Of a DNA stretch of 64,000 nucleotides, positions 53,051 through 62,177 are shown one piece after another; positions within the stretch are counted from its first letter, which is position 1, and every line of letters begins with the position of its first letter. The stretch comes from Modestobacter marinus. Lineage in GTDB: Bacteria > Actinomycetota > Actinomycetes > Mycobacteriales > Geodermatophilaceae. The notes under the pieces are model-generated. The model did not search any database. It was not told where the DNA came from and saw nothing but the letters and a program-made list of their open reading frames with translations. The translations under genes were made by a program, and so were the position numbers. The stretch covers positions 744,001 to 808,000 of the forward strand of contig NZ_JAAMPA010000002.1 of assembly GCF_011758655.1 (NCBI RefSeq), written 5' to 3'.

Positions 53051-54210
53051 CAGGCGTTCTCCCCCGTGCTCGACTCGACGACGGGTGGGGGTGTCACGGC
53101 ACTGCCTTCCTTGGATGCGGCCATCAGGTCGACGAACCGGCCGAAGAGCGGGTTCGCGTCGTGCGGTCCGGCCGCGGCCTCCGGGTGGAACTGCACGCTG
53201 AACGCCGGGGCGTCGAGCAGCCGGAGCCCCTCGACCACGTCGTCGTTGAGCCCGACGTGGCTGACCTCCACCGGCCCGAACGGGGTGTCGACCGGCCGGT
53301 CCAGCGGGGCGTCGACGGCGAAGCCGTGGTTGTGGCTCGTCACCCGCACCGTGGCGCTGACCCGGTCCAGCACCGGCTGGTTCAGGCCGCGGTGGCCGAA
53401 GCGCAGCTTGTAGGTGCCCAGGCCGAGGGCGCGGCCGAGGATCTGGTTGCCGAAGCAGATGCCGAACAGCGGACGCCGGGCCTCCAGCACCCCGCGCACC
53501 GCCTCGACCGCGTAGTCGGCGGCCGCCGGGTCGCCGGGGCCGTTGGAGACGAAGACGCCGTCCACGCCGGCCTCGAGCAGCTGCTCGGCGGTCGCGGTCG
53601 CGGGCAGCACGTGCGTCTCCACGCCCAGCTCGGCCAGGTACCGCGGGGTGGCGGTCTTGATGCCCAGGTCCAGGGCGGCGATGGTAAACCGCTTCTCCCC
53701 CACCGCCGGGACGACGTAGGGCTCGCTCGCACTGACGCTGGGGGCGAGGTCCGCGCCGGTCATGCTCGGGCTCCCGGTCACCCGGGCCAGCAGCGCCTCG
53801 GCGTCCAGCTCGGTGCTGATGCCGGCGCGCATCGCGCCGCGGTCGCGCAGGTGCCGGGTCAGCGCGCGGGTGTCGATGCCGCTGATCCCCACCACGCCCT
53901 GGGCGACCAGCTCGTCGTCCAGGCTGCCGGTGGCCCGCCAGTTCGCCGGGCGGCGGGCGGGGTCGCGGACCACGAACCCGGCCACCCACATGCGGCGGCT
54001 CTCGTCGTCCTCGCCGTTGACGCCGGTGTTGCCCACGTGGGGGGCCGTCATCGTGATGATCTGGCCGGCGTAGCTGGGATCGGTGAGGGTCTCCTGGTAG
54101 CCGGTCATCCCGGTGGAGAACACCGCCTCGCCGACCGTGGTCCCAGTAGCGCCGTAGGACTCCCCACGGAACGTGCGCCCGTCCTCCAGGACGAGCAGTG
54201 CCTCGGTCAC
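53050..54210 (-). CDS. carA: Carbamoyl-phosphate synthase, small subunit
   Basis: Glutamine amidotransferase subunit that feeds ammonia to CarB. N-terminal CPSase domain with [16 protein letters not shown] and [21 protein letters not shown]-terminal class I amidotransferase domain with nucleophile Cys252 in [15 protein letters not shown], and SHNHGFAVD and [13 protein letters not shown] supplying the His/Glu. The Cys loop has Phe-Gly-Asn where GICLGHQ is common, a mild variant. GTG 54210 overlaps the pyrC stop by 4 bp. Length 386 residues, normal. Confidence 0.96.
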   Translation of the reverse strand: MTEALLVLEDGRTFRGESYGATGTTVGEAVFSTGMTGYQETLTDPSYAGQIITMTAPHVGNTGVNGEDDESRRMWVAGFVVRDPARRPANWRATGSLDDELVAQGVVGISGIDTRALTRHLRDRGAMRAGISTELDAEALLARVTGSPSMTGADLAPSVSASEPYVVPAVGEKRFTIAALDLGIKTATPRYLAELGVETHVLPATATAEQLLEAGVDGVFVSNGPGDPAAADYAVEAVRGVLEARRPLFGICFGNQILGRALGLGTYKLRFGHRGLNQPVLDRVSATVRVTSHNHGFAVDAPLDRPVDTPFGPVEVSHVGLNDDVVEGLRLLDAPAFSVQFHPEAAAGPHDANPLFGRFVDLMAASKEGSAVTPPPVVESSTGENA

Positions 54211-55487
54211 TTCTGTGCCTTTCCGTCGAGCACGGTCGCCGTCCCCCGCAGGAACGTGGCGACCACCCGGCCGGGGAGCTCCCGGCCGGCATAGGGGCTG
54301 TTGCGGCTGCGGCTGGCCAGCGCGGCCGGGTCGACGGTGGCCCGGTGCGTGGGGTCCAGCAGCAGCAGGTTGGCCGGCTCGCCGACGGCGAGCGGGCGGC
54401 CGTGCCCGGCCAGCCGGCCGATGGCCGCCGGGCGGACCGACATGCGGTCGGCGACGCCGCGCCAGTCGAGCAACCCGGGCTCGACCATGGTCTGCACGAC
54501 GATCGAGAGCGCCTGCTCCAGGCCGAGCATCCCCGGGCGGGCCGAGGCCCACTCGCTCTCCTTGTCCTCCACCGCGTGCGGGGCGTGGTCGGTGGCGACG
54601 GCGTCGATCGTGCCGTCGGCCAGCCCCGCCCGCAGCGCCTGGACGTCGGCGTCGCTGCGCAGCGGCGGGTTCACCTTGAACACCGGGTCGTAGGTCTCGG
54701 CGCACTCGTCGGTGAGCAGCAGGTGGTGCGGGGTGACCTCGGCGGTCACCTGCACGCCACGGGACTTCGCCCAGCGCAGGATGTCGACCGACCCGGCCGT
54801 CGAGACGTGGCAGACGTGCAGCCGCGCGCCGACGTGCCCGGCCAGCAGCACGTCCCGGGCGATCACCGCCTCCTCGGCCGCGGCCGGCCAGCCGGCCAGC
54901 CCCAGCCGGGCGGAGCGGTCACCCTCGTTCATCTGGGCGCCCACGGTGAGCCGGGGCTCCTCGGCGTGCTGGGCGACGACGCCGTCCAGGGCCTTGACGT
55001 ACTCCAGGGCCCGGCGCATCAGCGCGGGGTCGGCGACGCAGTGCCCGTCGTCGGAGAACACCCGCACCCGCGCGGCGGAGTCGGCCATCGCGCCGAGCTC
55101 GGCCAGCCGTTCCCCGCGCAGGCCGACCGTGACCGCCCCGACCGGGACGACGTCGACCAGCCCGGCCTCCTGGCCCAGCCGCCAGACCTGCTCGACGACG
55201 CCGGCGGTGTCGGCGACCGGGTCGGTGTTGGCCATCGCGTGCACCGCGGTGAACCCGCCCAGGGCCGCTGCCCGGCTGCCGGTCTCGACCGTCTCGGCGT
55301 CCTCCCGGCCCGGCTCGCGCAGGTGGGTGTGCAGGTCGACCAGGCCCGGCAGCGCGACCAGTCCACCGCCGTCGACGACGTCGTCGTCCCCGGCCAGACC
55401 TGGGCCGATCTCGGTGATCCGGCCGTCGGTGATGCGGATGTCCACGGCGTCCTCGCCGTACGGACGGACGTTCGTGATGAGCGTCAT
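54207..55487 (-). CDS. pyrC: Dihydroorotase
   Basis: Cyclises carbamoyl-aspartate to dihydroorotate in UMP synthesis. The 426-residue class I amidohydrolase has the metal site [10 protein letters not shown] (His53, His55), later [12 protein letters not shown] and [17 protein letters not shown] with the catalytic Asp. ATG 55487 overlaps the pyrB stop; the stop overlaps carA. The order pyrB-pyrC-carA-carB is the standard actinobacterial pyr operon. Confidence 0.96.
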   Translation of the reverse strand: MTLITNVRPYGEDAVDIRITDGRITEIGPGLAGDDDVVDGGGLVALPGLVDLHTHLREPGREDAETVETGSRAAALGGFTAVHAMANTDPVADTAGVVEQVWRLGQEAGLVDVVPVGAVTVGLRGERLAELGAMADSAARVRVFSDDGHCVADPALMRRALEYVKALDGVVAQHAEEPRLTVGAQMNEGDRSARLGLAGWPAAAEEAVIARDVLLAGHVGARLHVCHVSTAGSVDILRWAKSRGVQVTAEVTPHHLLLTDECAETYDPVFKVNPPLRSDADVQALRAGLADGTIDAVATDHAPHAVEDKESEWASARPGMLGLEQALSIVVQTMVEPGLLDWRGVADRMSVRPAAIGRLAGHGRPLAVGEPANLLLLDPTHRATVDPAALASRSRNSPYAGRELPGRVVATFLRGTATVLDGKAQK

Positions 55488-56404
55488 TCGGGAGCCCCTC
55501 CCAGCAGCAGGTACAGGACGGCCATGCGCACGCTGACGCCGTTGCCGACCTGGTCGACGATGGTGGAGCGGGCGGAGTCGGCCACCTCGGCGGCGATCTC
55601 CATGCCGCGGTTCATCGGACCGGGGTGCATGACGATCGCGTGGTCGGGCAGCACCGCCATCCGCCGGGCGTCCAGGCCGTAGCGGCGGCTGTACTCGCGG
55701 GCGCTGGGGAAGAACGAGGCGTTCATCCGCTCGGCCTGCACCCGCAGCATCATCACCACGTCGGCCTTGGGCAGGACGGCGTCCAGGTCGTAGGAAACCG
55801 CGACCGGCCAGCTGCCGACCCCGACCGGCAGCAGGGTCGGCGGGGCGACCAGGGTGACCTCGGCGCCCAGGGTGGACAGCAGCCAGACGTTGGAGCGGGC
55901 CACCCGGCTGTGCAGCACGTCACCGACGACGACCACCCGCACCCCGTCGAGCCGGCCCAGCCGCTGCCGGATCGTGTACGCGTCCAGCAGCGCCTGGGTG
56001 GGGTGCTCGTGGGTGCCGTCGCCGGCGTTCACCACGCTGCCCTTGACCCAGGTGGCCAGCCGGTGCGGCGCCCCGGAGGCCCCGTGCCGGACGACGATCC
56101 CGTCGGCGCCCATCGCCTCGAGGGTCAGCGCGGTGTCCTTGAGGCTCTCGCCCTTGGAGACGCTGCTGCCCTTGGCGGAGAAGTTGATCACGTCGGCGGA
56201 GAGCCGCTTGGCCGCCAGCTCGAAGGAGATCCGGGTGCGGGTCGAGTCCTCGTAGAAGAGGTTGACCACGGTGCGCCCGCGCAGGGTCGGGAGCTTCTTG
56301 ACCTCCCGGCCGGCCAGCGCCGACTCGATCTGGCCGGCGGTGTCCAGCACCAGGGTCGCGTCGGCCCGGTCCAGGTCGCCGGCCTCCAGCAGGTGCCGCT
56401 TCAC
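55484..56404 (-). CDS. pyrB: Aspartate carbamoyltransferase, catalytic subunit
   Basis: Committed step of pyrimidine synthesis: carbamoyl phosphate plus aspartate. The 306-residue enzyme has the carbamoyl-phosphate loop [13 protein letters not shown] (STRTR 54-58), [12 protein letters not shown] and [14 protein letters not shown], then [11 protein letters not shown]. No pyrI regulatory-chain gene is adjacent, as usual for actinobacteria. GTG 56404 overlaps the pyrR stop by 4 bp, so repression of pyrR translation should extend to this gene. Confidence 0.97.
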   Translation of the reverse strand: MKRHLLEAGDLDRADATLVLDTAGQIESALAGREVKKLPTLRGRTVVNLFYEDSTRTRISFELAAKRLSADVINFSAKGSSVSKGESLKDTALTLEAMGADGIVVRHGASGAPHRLATWVKGSVVNAGDGTHEHPTQALLDAYTIRQRLGRLDGVRVVVVGDVLHSRVARSNVWLLSTLGAEVTLVAPPTLLPVGVGSWPVAVSYDLDAVLPKADVVMMLRVQAERMNASFFPSAREYSRRYGLDARRMAVLPDHAIVMHPGPMNRGMEIAAEVADSARSTIVDQVGNGVSVRMAVLYLLLGGAPE

Positions 56405-57021
56405 TGCTCTCCCCCGGTGACCAGGACCTCGTCGAGCCCGTCGATCTCGGCCAGGTGCACCTCGACCTTCTGGGTGCGGGCGGTCGGCACGTTCTTGCCC
56501 ACGTAGTCGGCCCGGATCGGCAGCTCCCGGTGGCCGCGGTCGACCAGCACCGCCAGCTGCACCGCGCGGGGCCGGCCGAGGTCGCGCAGCGCGTCCAGGG
56601 CGGCGCGCACGGACCGGCCGGAGAACAGCACGTCGTCGACGAGCACGACCAGCCGGCCGTCGACCCCGGCCTCCGGCAGCCGGGTGTCCTCCAGCGCACG
56701 GACGCCGCGCAGCCGCAGGTCGTCGCGGTAGAGGGTGATGTCGACCGTGCCGACGTCGACCGCGGTGCCGCTGAAGGCCTCGATCCGGGCGGCCAGCCGC
56801 CGGGCCAGCGGGGCGCCGCGGGTGGGGATCCCGACGAGCACCAGGTCGGCGAGGCCACCGTCGGCGGCGCCGGCGGGCGAGGCGCTCGCGGCCCGCTCGA
56901 TGAGCTGGTGGGCGATCCGGTCGACCACCCGGGCGACGTCGTCCGCGCCCAGCAACGGCGGGGGGCCACCGGCGGACGGCTCGGTGGGCGGTGGTGCGGG
57001 CAGCTCTGATGACATGGTCAT
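56401..57021 (-). CDS. pyrR: Pyrimidine operon regulator / uracil phosphoribosyltransferase
   Basis: UMP-responsive RNA-binding regulator with weak uracil phosphoribosyltransferase activity. The PRPP-binding loop is [20 protein letters not shown] (about 123-142), and [17 protein letters not shown] and [11 protein letters not shown] match the family. An extension of about 20 Pro/Ala-rich residues precedes the domain. Two ATGs (57021 and 57015) follow the strong site AAGGAGG; either may be used. A PyrR-type RNA motif sits in the leader at 57033-57051, so autoregulation at translation is likely. First gene of the pyr chain. Confidence 0.94.
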   Translation of the reverse strand: MTMSSELPAPPPTEPSAGGPPPLLGADDVARVVDRIAHQLIERAASASPAGAADGGLADLVLVGIPTRGAPLARRLAARIEAFSGTAVDVGTVDITLYRDDLRLRGVRALEDTRLPEAGVDGRLVVLVDDVLFSGRSVRAALDALRDLGRPRAVQLAVLVDRGHRELPIRADYVGKNVPTARTQKVEVHLAEIDGLDEVLVTGGEQ

Positions 57022-57025
57022 CAAG

Positions 57026-57051
57026 CCTCCTTCCCCGCCTCACGGGACGGG
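57026..57051 (-). promoter_or_regulatory. PyrR RNA-binding motif next to the pyrR ribosome site
   Basis: The minus-strand leader reads GTCCCGTGAGGC at 57048-57037, matching the known PyrR recognition loop ARUCCNGNGAGGYU in all but its last base. It forms the top of a hairpin CCCGTC/GGCGGG whose 3' arm abuts the Shine-Dalgarno AAGGAGG (57032-57026). PyrR-UMP bound here would block initiation of pyrR and the coupled genes, as shown for mycobacteria. Confidence 0.75.
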
Positions 57052-57218
57052 TCGTTAAAGGAGATCTGCGCCGCCGGCCGGACCGGCCGACGACGGGTGG
57101 GACCGGCGACGACGGTACTGCACCGGCGCAGGTGACCCGCATCTCGCCCGGGAGACGGCCGGATGAACGCGATCTGACTCGTTGGGGGTTCCCGGGCTGT
57201 CGCCGCACCCGGTCTGCC

Positions 57219-57233
57219 AGTACTCTGCGTGAC
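57219..57233 (+). promoter_or_regulatory. BldD box overlapping the bldD -10 region
   Basis: AGTACTCTGCGTGAC matches the BldD consensus NTNACNCWGNGTNAN at every conserved position but the first T. It overlaps a -10 hexamer TACTCT (57221-57226), 41 bases ahead of the bldD ATG. Autorepression by BldD is established in Streptomyces. Confidence 0.7.
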
Positions 57234-57274
57234 CAGAACCGTTCCCTACCGACGACAGTCAGTGAGCAGAGGTC

Positions 57275-57817
57275 ATGAGCACCGACTACTCCAGGGCGCT
57301 GGGCGCCCGCCTGCGGGCCATCCGCAACCAGCAAGGGCTGTCGTTGCAGGGCGTGGAGGACAAGTCCCACGGCCGGTGGAAGGCCGTCGTCGTCGGCTCC
57401 TACGAGCGCGGCGACCGCGCGGTCACCGTGCAGCGGCTGTCCGAGCTGGCCGTGTTCTACGGCGTGCCCGTCTCCGAGCTGCTGCCCGACCCGCGGCCGA
57501 GCTCCGCGGTCACCAAGAGCACCAAGATCGTGCTCAACCTGGAGTCGCTGGGCTCGCTGCCCGCCGACGAGGCCGGCCCGCTGGCCCGCTACGCCTCGAC
57601 CATCCAGGCGCAGCGGCACGACTACAACGGCAAGGTGCTCTCGATCCGCGCCGAGGACCTCAAGTCGCTGGCGATCATCTACGACATGAGCCCCGACGAG
57701 CTGACCACCCGGCTCATCGAGTGGGGCGTGCTGTCCCCGGGTGCCGACGGCGTCGGCTACGCCACCGAGGAGGACGACGACGCGTCCTGGGGCGAACGGC
57801 GCCGCACCCCGCGCTGA
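57275..57817 (+). CDS. bldD: BldD developmental regulator, c-di-GMP binding
   Basis: Global regulator; in Streptomyces it represses sporulation genes when dimerised by cyclic di-GMP. The 180-residue protein has an XRE-type N-terminal domain ([21 protein letters not shown], then [20 protein letters not shown]) and the C-terminal domain with the complete c-di-GMP signature RXD-X8-RXXD: Arg114, Asp116, Arg125, Asp128, at the same numbers as in S. coelicolor. The residues after about 160 are an acidic/basic tail. Divergent from pyrR; own BldD box at 57219-57233; followed by a convergent terminator. Confidence 0.95.
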   Translation: MSTDYSRALGARLRAIRNQQGLSLQGVEDKSHGRWKAVVVGSYERGDRAVTVQRLSELAVFYGVPVSELLPDPRPSSAVTKSTKIVLNLESLGSLPADEAGPLARYASTIQAQRHDYNGKVLSIRAEDLKSLAIIYDMSPDELTTRLIEWGVLSPGADGVGYATEEDDDASWGERRRTPR

Positions 57818-57951
57818 CGCTGCGGTCCTGACGGATCGCAGCGCTGCAGGAGCGGTCCCGACCTGCGTGGAGCCGCTCCCGGCCCTGCGCCGGGCCCGCC
57901 GCCGGCCTCAGCGCGCTGACGCGCGCACCGTGGTCAACCTCCGTCGCAGAA

Positions 57952-57993
57952 CGCGAAGAGCCCGCCCTGGACGACCAGGGCGGGCTCTTCGCG
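57952..57993. terminator. Bidirectional hairpin between bldD and nusB
   Basis: Perfect 19-bp stem (57952-57970 with 57975-57993) closed by the tetraloop ACGA, between the convergent stops of bldD (57817) and nusB (58006). No T-run. The rest of 57818-57951 shows no gene. Confidence 0.87.
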
Positions 57994-58005
57994 CGTGTGC
58001 GGCTG

Positions 58006-58410
58006 CTACGTGGGGATCTCGGCGCGGACGATGCCACCGAGGACGCCGTTCACGTAGCCCGGGGAGTCGTCGGTGGACAGCGCCTTGGCCAGCTCCACCG
58101 CCTCGTCGATCACCACCGCGTCGGGGACGTCGTCGACCCACAGCAGCTCGTAGACGGCCATCCGCAGGATGGCCCGGTCCACGTCGGGCAGCCGGTCCAG
58201 GGACCAGCCGGAGGCGTGCTCCTCGATCAGCTCGTCGATCCGCGGCTGCTGCCCGACGACGCCCTCGACCAGCCGGACGGCGTGCTCGGGCACCGGTGGG
58301 TTGCCGTCGGCGACGCGGTCGCGCAGGACGGCGAGCGGGTCGCTGGAACGCAGGTCGGCCTCGTAGAGGACGTCGACCGCGCGCTTGCGCGCCTTGGAAC
58401 GGGCGGCCAC
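58006..58410 (-). CDS. nusB: Transcription antitermination factor NusB
   Basis: All-helical RNA-binding protein of the rRNA antitermination complex, partner of NusE/S10. The 134-residue protein matches the family: MAARSKARKRAVDVLYEAD at the N terminus and VDRAILRMAVYELLWVDDVPDAVVIDEAVELAK followed by FVNGVLGGI-like YVNGVLGGIVRAEI at the end. Lies 4 bases behind efp in the chain aroC-aroK-aroB-aroQ-pepP-efp-nusB, which is typical for actinobacteria. Confidence 0.95.
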   Translation of the reverse strand: MAARSKARKRAVDVLYEADLRSSDPLAVLRDRVADGNPPVPEHAVRLVEGVVGQQPRIDELIEEHASGWSLDRLPDVDRAILRMAVYELLWVDDVPDAVVIDEAVELAKALSTDDSPGYVNGVLGGIVRAEIPT

Positions 58411-58414
58411 GAGG

Positions 58415-58975
58415 TCAGCTGACCCGGCCGAGGTAGCGGCCGTCGCGGGTGTCGACCTTCAGCTTCTCGCCGGTGGTGATGAACAGCGGCACCTGGATCT
58501 CCGCCCCCGTCTCCAGGGTCGCGGGCTTCGTGCCGCCGGTGGAGCGGTCGCCCTGCAGGCCCGGGTCGGTGTGCTGGACCACCAGCTCCATCGTCACCGG
58601 CAACTCGACGTACAGCGGGGTGCCGTCGTGCACCGCCACGATGACCTCGGTGTTCTCCAGCAGGTAGTCGGCCCCGCCGCCCAGCGTCGCGGCCGAGACC
58701 GGGATCTGGTCGAAGGTGTCGCCGTCCATGAAGACGTAGTCGGCGCCGTCCTGGTAGAGGTAGGTCATCGACCGCTTGTCGACGTTCGCCGTCTCGACCT
58801 TCGTGCCGGCGTTGAACGTCCGGTCGACGACCTTGCCGGAGAGCACGTTCTTCAGCGTGGTGCGGACGAAGGCGCCGCCCTTGCCCGGCTTCACGTGCTG
58901 GAAGTCGGTGACGGTCCACAGCTGGCCGTCGAGGTTGAGGACGGTGCCGTTCTTGAGGTCGTTGGTGGTAGCCAT
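58415..58975 (-). CDS. efp: Elongation factor P
   Basis: Relieves ribosome stalling at polyproline stretches. Three beta-barrel domains in 186 residues; domain I ends in the functional loop [18 protein letters not shown] with Lys32 at the tip. The loop reads PGKGG, not the PGKGP described for unmodified actinobacterial EF-P. No EpmA-, EarP- or YmfI-type modification gene is visible in this window. It directly follows pepP without a spacer base, and nusB follows. Polyproline proteins such as the one at 5205 would be natural clients. Confidence 0.96.
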   Translation of the reverse strand: MATTNDLKNGTVLNLDGQLWTVTDFQHVKPGKGGAFVRTTLKNVLSGKVVDRTFNAGTKVETANVDKRSMTYLYQDGADYVFMDGDTFDQIPVSAATLGGGADYLLENTEVIVAVHDGTPLYVELPVTMELVVQHTDPGLQGDRSTGGTKPATLETGAEIQVPLFITTGEKLKVDTRDGRYLGRVS

Positions 58976-60091
58976 CTAGAGGACCAGCAGTTCCTTGCTC
59001 GTGAGGGTCAACAACTCGGGCTCGTCGTCCGTGACGATCAAGGTGTCCTCGATCCGGACACCGCCGTGGCCGGGCAGGTACACGCCTGGCTCCACGGTGA
59101 CGGCCATGCCAGCGGCCAGGGTACCTGCGCCCGCTGCTCCGATGCCCGGAGCCTCGTGGATCTCCAGCCCGACACCGTGCCCGAGGCCGTGGGTGAAGTG
59201 CTCGCCGTGCCCGGCGGCGACGATGACGTCGCGGGCCGCGGCGTCCACCGCGGTCACCTCGGCGCCCACCGCCAGCGCCGCGCGGCCGGCCGCCTGCGAG
59301 GCCGCGACCAGCTCGTAGACCTCGCGCTGCCAGTCCGCGGCGTGCCCCAGCACCAGGGTGCGGGTCATGTCGGAGTGGTAGCCGTCGACGGTGGCCCCGA
59401 AGTCCAGCTTGAGGAAGTCGCCGGCGCGCAGCTCGGTGGAGTCGGGACGGTGGTGCGGGATGGCGGAGTTCGCCCCGGTCGCCACGATCGTCTCGAAGCT
59501 CGGCGCCTCGGCCCCGAGGGCGAGCATCCGGGCGTCCAGCTCCCGGCCCACCTGCAGCTCGGTGCGACCCGGCCGCAGCGCGCCCTCGGCGGCCAACTCG
59601 GCCAGCGCGGCGTCGGCGACCGCGCAGGCCCGGCGGAGCGCCTCGACCTCGCCGTCGTCCTTGATCGCGCGCAGCGCCTCGACCGCCCGCCGGACGCTGA
59701 CCAGCTCCACGGTCGCGCCGTCCTCGCCGAGCAGCCGCTCCAGGCCGTGCAGCTCGTCGACGGTCACCACGTGCGACTCGAACCCGAGCCGGGTCGCGCC
59801 GCCGGTGCGGGCCGCGCGGGCCAGTGCCGGCATCGTGGCGCGGTCGACCAGCAGCTCCACGTCGGGCACCTGGGTGCCCGCCTGCGTCGTGTACCGGCCG
59901 TCGGTGCCGAACACGTCGCCGCCGGTCGAGCCGTCGACCCGCAGCAGCAGCGCGCCGTTGGAGCCGGTGAACCCGGTCAGGTAACGGACGTTGAGCAGGT
60001 CGGTGACCAGGACGGCGTCCAGCCCGGCCGCCGCAGCCGTGGCCCGGAGGCGGTCCCGGCGGGCGGCCTCTCGGCTGGTGTCGCGGGTCAT
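58976..60091 (-). CDS. pepP: Xaa-Pro peptidase, M24B family
   Basis: Metallo-aminopeptidase (pita-bread fold) that cleaves before proline in cytoplasmic peptides. The 371-residue protein has the five metal ligands Asp230, Asp241, His305, Glu334 and Glu348 in KLDFGATVDGYHSDMTRT, HGLGHGVGLEIHE, TVEPGVYLPG and VRIEDT. The N-terminal creatinase-like domain (AGLDAVLVTDLLNVRYLTGF) is complete. ATG 60091 overlaps the aroQ stop by 4 bp. Prolidase (pepQ) versus aminopeptidase P cannot be separated from sequence alone. Confidence 0.9.
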   Translation of the reverse strand: MTRDTSREAARRDRLRATAAAAGLDAVLVTDLLNVRYLTGFTGSNGALLLRVDGSTGGDVFGTDGRYTTQAGTQVPDVELLVDRATMPALARAARTGGATRLGFESHVVTVDELHGLERLLGEDGATVELVSVRRAVEALRAIKDDGEVEALRRACAVADAALAELAAEGALRPGRTELQVGRELDARMLALGAEAPSFETIVATGANSAIPHHRPDSTELRAGDFLKLDFGATVDGYHSDMTRTLVLGHAADWQREVYELVAASQAAGRAALAVGAEVTAVDAAARDVIVAAGHGEHFTHGLGHGVGLEIHEAPGIGAAGAGTLAAGMAVTVEPGVYLPGHGGVRIEDTLIVTDDEPELLTLTSKELLVL

Positions 60092-60522
60092 CGCACGCCC
60101 TTCGCGGCCAGGTAGCGCAGGGCGAGCTCGTAGCCGACCACACCGAGCCCGGCGATCACGCCGTCGGCGACACCGGAGACGAAGGAGTGGTGCCGGAACT
60201 CCTCGCGGGCGTGGATGTTGGTCAGGTGCACCTCGACGACCGGGCCGTGCACCGCCGACAGCGCGTCCCGCAGCACCACCGAGGTGTGCGACCAGCCACC
60301 GGGGTTGACCACCACGGCGTCCCCGGCGTCGGTGGCGTCGAAGACCCAGCCGAGCAGCTCGGCCTCGGAGTCGGTCTGCCGGACGACGACGTCCTGGCCC
60401 AGCCCGGCGGCCGCCGCCTGGACCAGCTGCACCAGCTCGGCGTACGTGGTCGTCCCGTACTTCTCCGGCTCGCGGGTGCCCAGCCGGCCGAGGTTGGCGC
60501 CGTTCAGCACCTGGATGGTCAT
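60088..60522 (-). CDS. aroQ: 3-dehydroquinate dehydratase, type II
   Basis: Third step of the shikimate pathway. The 144-residue dodecameric enzyme shows the type II marks: QVLNGANLGRLGTREPEKYG with the catalytic Tyr22, VVNPGGWSHTSVVLRDAL and VEVHLTNIHAREEFRHHSF with the catalytic His99 and the arginine lid. ATG 60522 overlaps the aroB stop, and its own stop overlaps pepP; the longer frame upstream is antisense-like. Confidence 0.96.
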   Translation of the reverse strand: MTIQVLNGANLGRLGTREPEKYGTTTYAELVQLVQAAAAGLGQDVVVRQTDSEAELLGWVFDATDAGDAVVVNPGGWSHTSVVLRDALSAVHGPVVEVHLTNIHAREEFRHHSFVSGVADGVIAGLGVVGYELALRYLAAKGVR

Positions 60523-61637
60523 GCGGGCTCCGTCGGGGTGGAGGGGTGGGTGGACGACGCAGTGTCGGTGGGGTGGGTGGACGGCTCGGAGACCGCCGCC
60601 CAGGCGGCGTCCAGCCAGGCCTGGTCGGGATCGGTGAGGATGGCCGGCGCGCCGAGCCCGTCGAGGACGACGAAGCGCAGCGAGGCACCGCGCGCCTTCT
60701 TGTCCACCCGCATCACCGACTGCAGCAGGGCCCAGTCGCCCTGGTAGCTGGTGGGCAGACCGAGGGCGGCGACCAGGTCGCGGTGCCGGTCGGCGTCGGC
60801 GCGGGAGAGCCGCCCGGCCTGGCAGGCCAGCTCCGCGGCGAACACCAGCCCGACGGCCACCGCCTCCCCGTGCCGCCAGCCGAAGTCCTCCACCCGCTCG
60901 ATGGCGTGCCCCAGGGTGTGGCCGTAGTTGAGGAACTCCCGGCGACCGGTGTCGTAGAGGTCCGCGGCCACCGCGTCGGCCTTGACCTGCACCGCCCGGG
61001 CGATCAGCTCGGCGGTGTCGGCGCGCCCGGTGGGGTCGGCCGCGAGCAGGTCGAGGATGGCGCCGTCGGCGATGAAGCCGCACTTGACCACCTCGGCCAG
61101 CCCCGACCGGAACTCCGCCTCGGGCAGCCCGGCCAGCGCGTCGGTGTCGGCGAGCACCGCGGCCGGCGGGTGGAAGGCGCCGACCAGGTTCTTGCCGGCC
61201 GCGGTGTTGATGCCGGTCTTGCCGCCGACCGCGGCGTCGACCATGGCCAGCAGGCTGGTCGGCACCTGCACGACGCGGATGCCGCGGGTCCAGGTGGCGG
61301 CCAGGAACCCGGCGAGGTCGGTGACCGCTCCCCCGCCGATGCCGACCACGGCGTCGGACCGGGTGAGCCCCAGCCGGCCGAACTCCTCCCAGGCGCCGGC
61401 GGCGACCTCGGCGGTCTTCGCGGCCTCGCCGTCGGGGACGACGACCGCCTCCGCGGCGACCCCCGCCTGCTGCAGCGTCTCGACCGCGGCACCGGCCGCG
61501 GCGGCCAGCGCCCGGCTGTGCACCACGGCCGCGCGGGCGGTGCCGTCGAGCACCAGGCCGAGCTGCGCCTGCACGCCCGGGCCGATGACCACGTCGTAGG
61601 GCCGTTCGCCGCCGACGGTGATCCGCTGGGCGGTCAC
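60519..61637 (-). CDS. aroB: 3-dehydroquinate synthase
   Basis: NAD- and zinc-dependent second step of the shikimate pathway. The 372-residue enzyme has VGIGGGAVTDLAGFLAATW (NAD site), VDAAVGGKTGIN, GAFHPPAAVLADTDAL, AEVVKCGFIADGAIL, and the metal ligands in NYGHTLGHAIE and RHGEAVAVGLVF. A Thr/Pro/Ser-rich tail of about 20 residues (STHPTDTASSTHPSTPTEPA) follows the enzyme fold. GTG 61637 overlaps the aroK stop by 4 bp. Confidence 0.96.
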   Translation of the reverse strand: MTAQRITVGGERPYDVVIGPGVQAQLGLVLDGTARAAVVHSRALAAAAGAAVETLQQAGVAAEAVVVPDGEAAKTAEVAAGAWEEFGRLGLTRSDAVVGIGGGAVTDLAGFLAATWTRGIRVVQVPTSLLAMVDAAVGGKTGINTAAGKNLVGAFHPPAAVLADTDALAGLPEAEFRSGLAEVVKCGFIADGAILDLLAADPTGRADTAELIARAVQVKADAVAADLYDTGRREFLNYGHTLGHAIERVEDFGWRHGEAVAVGLVFAAELACQAGRLSRADADRHRDLVAALGLPTSYQGDWALLQSVMRVDKKARGASLRFVVLDGLGAPAILTDPDQAWLDAAWAAVSEPSTHPTDTASSTHPSTPTEPA

Positions 61638-62164
61638 CGCGTGCCTGCCCCGACGGCGGTGAGCACGTCGGCCACGACGTCCTCGATCGGGCGGGCGGAG
61701 GTGACGACGGTCGCGGTGGCGACCTCGGCGTAGAGCGGGGCGCGGGTCTCGAGCATGGTCCGCAGCATGGCGCGTGGGTTGACCGCCAGCAGCGGCCGGT
61801 CCCGGGACAGCCCCACCCGCCGGGCCGCCGAGGCGACGTCGACGTCCAGCCACACCACGGCCCGGCCGGCGCGACCGTGGGCGACCAGCCGCTGCCGGGT
61901 GGCGGCGCTGGTGACCGCGCCGCCGCCCAGGGCCAGCACGCCGTCGTGCTCGGCCAGCGCCCGGGCCACGGCCTGCTCCTCCAGCGCCCGGAAGTGCGGT
62001 TCGCCCTGCTGCACGAAGAGGTCGGCCACCGTCGTCCCGGCCTCGACCTCCACGTCGGCGTCGGTGTCCCGGAAGGCCAGGTCCAGGGCCGCCGCGACCG
62101 CCGCGCCCACCGTCGACTTCCCCGACGCCGGCGGGCCGACCACGATCAGCACGGGGCCGGTCAC
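61634..62164 (-). CDS. aroK: Shikimate kinase
   Basis: Phosphorylates shikimate at the 3-hydroxyl. The 176-residue kinase has the P-loop VVGPPASGKSTVG (8-20), the shikimate-binding DTDADVEVEAG (with the DxD pattern) and FRALEEQAV, LALGGGAVTS and the lid RPLLAVNPRAML. GTG 62164 is 13 bases after the aroC stop; an ATG overlapping that stop (62181) leads only to a six-codon frame. The stop overlaps aroB. Confidence 0.94.
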   Translation of the reverse strand: MTGPVLIVVGPPASGKSTVGAAVAAALDLAFRDTDADVEVEAGTTVADLFVQQGEPHFRALEEQAVARALAEHDGVLALGGGAVTSAATRQRLVAHGRAGRAVVWLDVDVASAARRVGLSRDRPLLAVNPRAMLRTMLETRAPLYAEVATATVVTSARPIEDVVADVLTAVGAGTR

Positions 62165-62177
62165 CGGGACGGGCCGC

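Noticed and set aside
49781-53413. 1210-codon open frame on the plus strand opposite carB
   Set aside because: It is the antisense shadow of carB in high-G+C DNA; composition is His/Arg/Gly-rich with no domain pattern, while the minus strand encodes a complete CarB.
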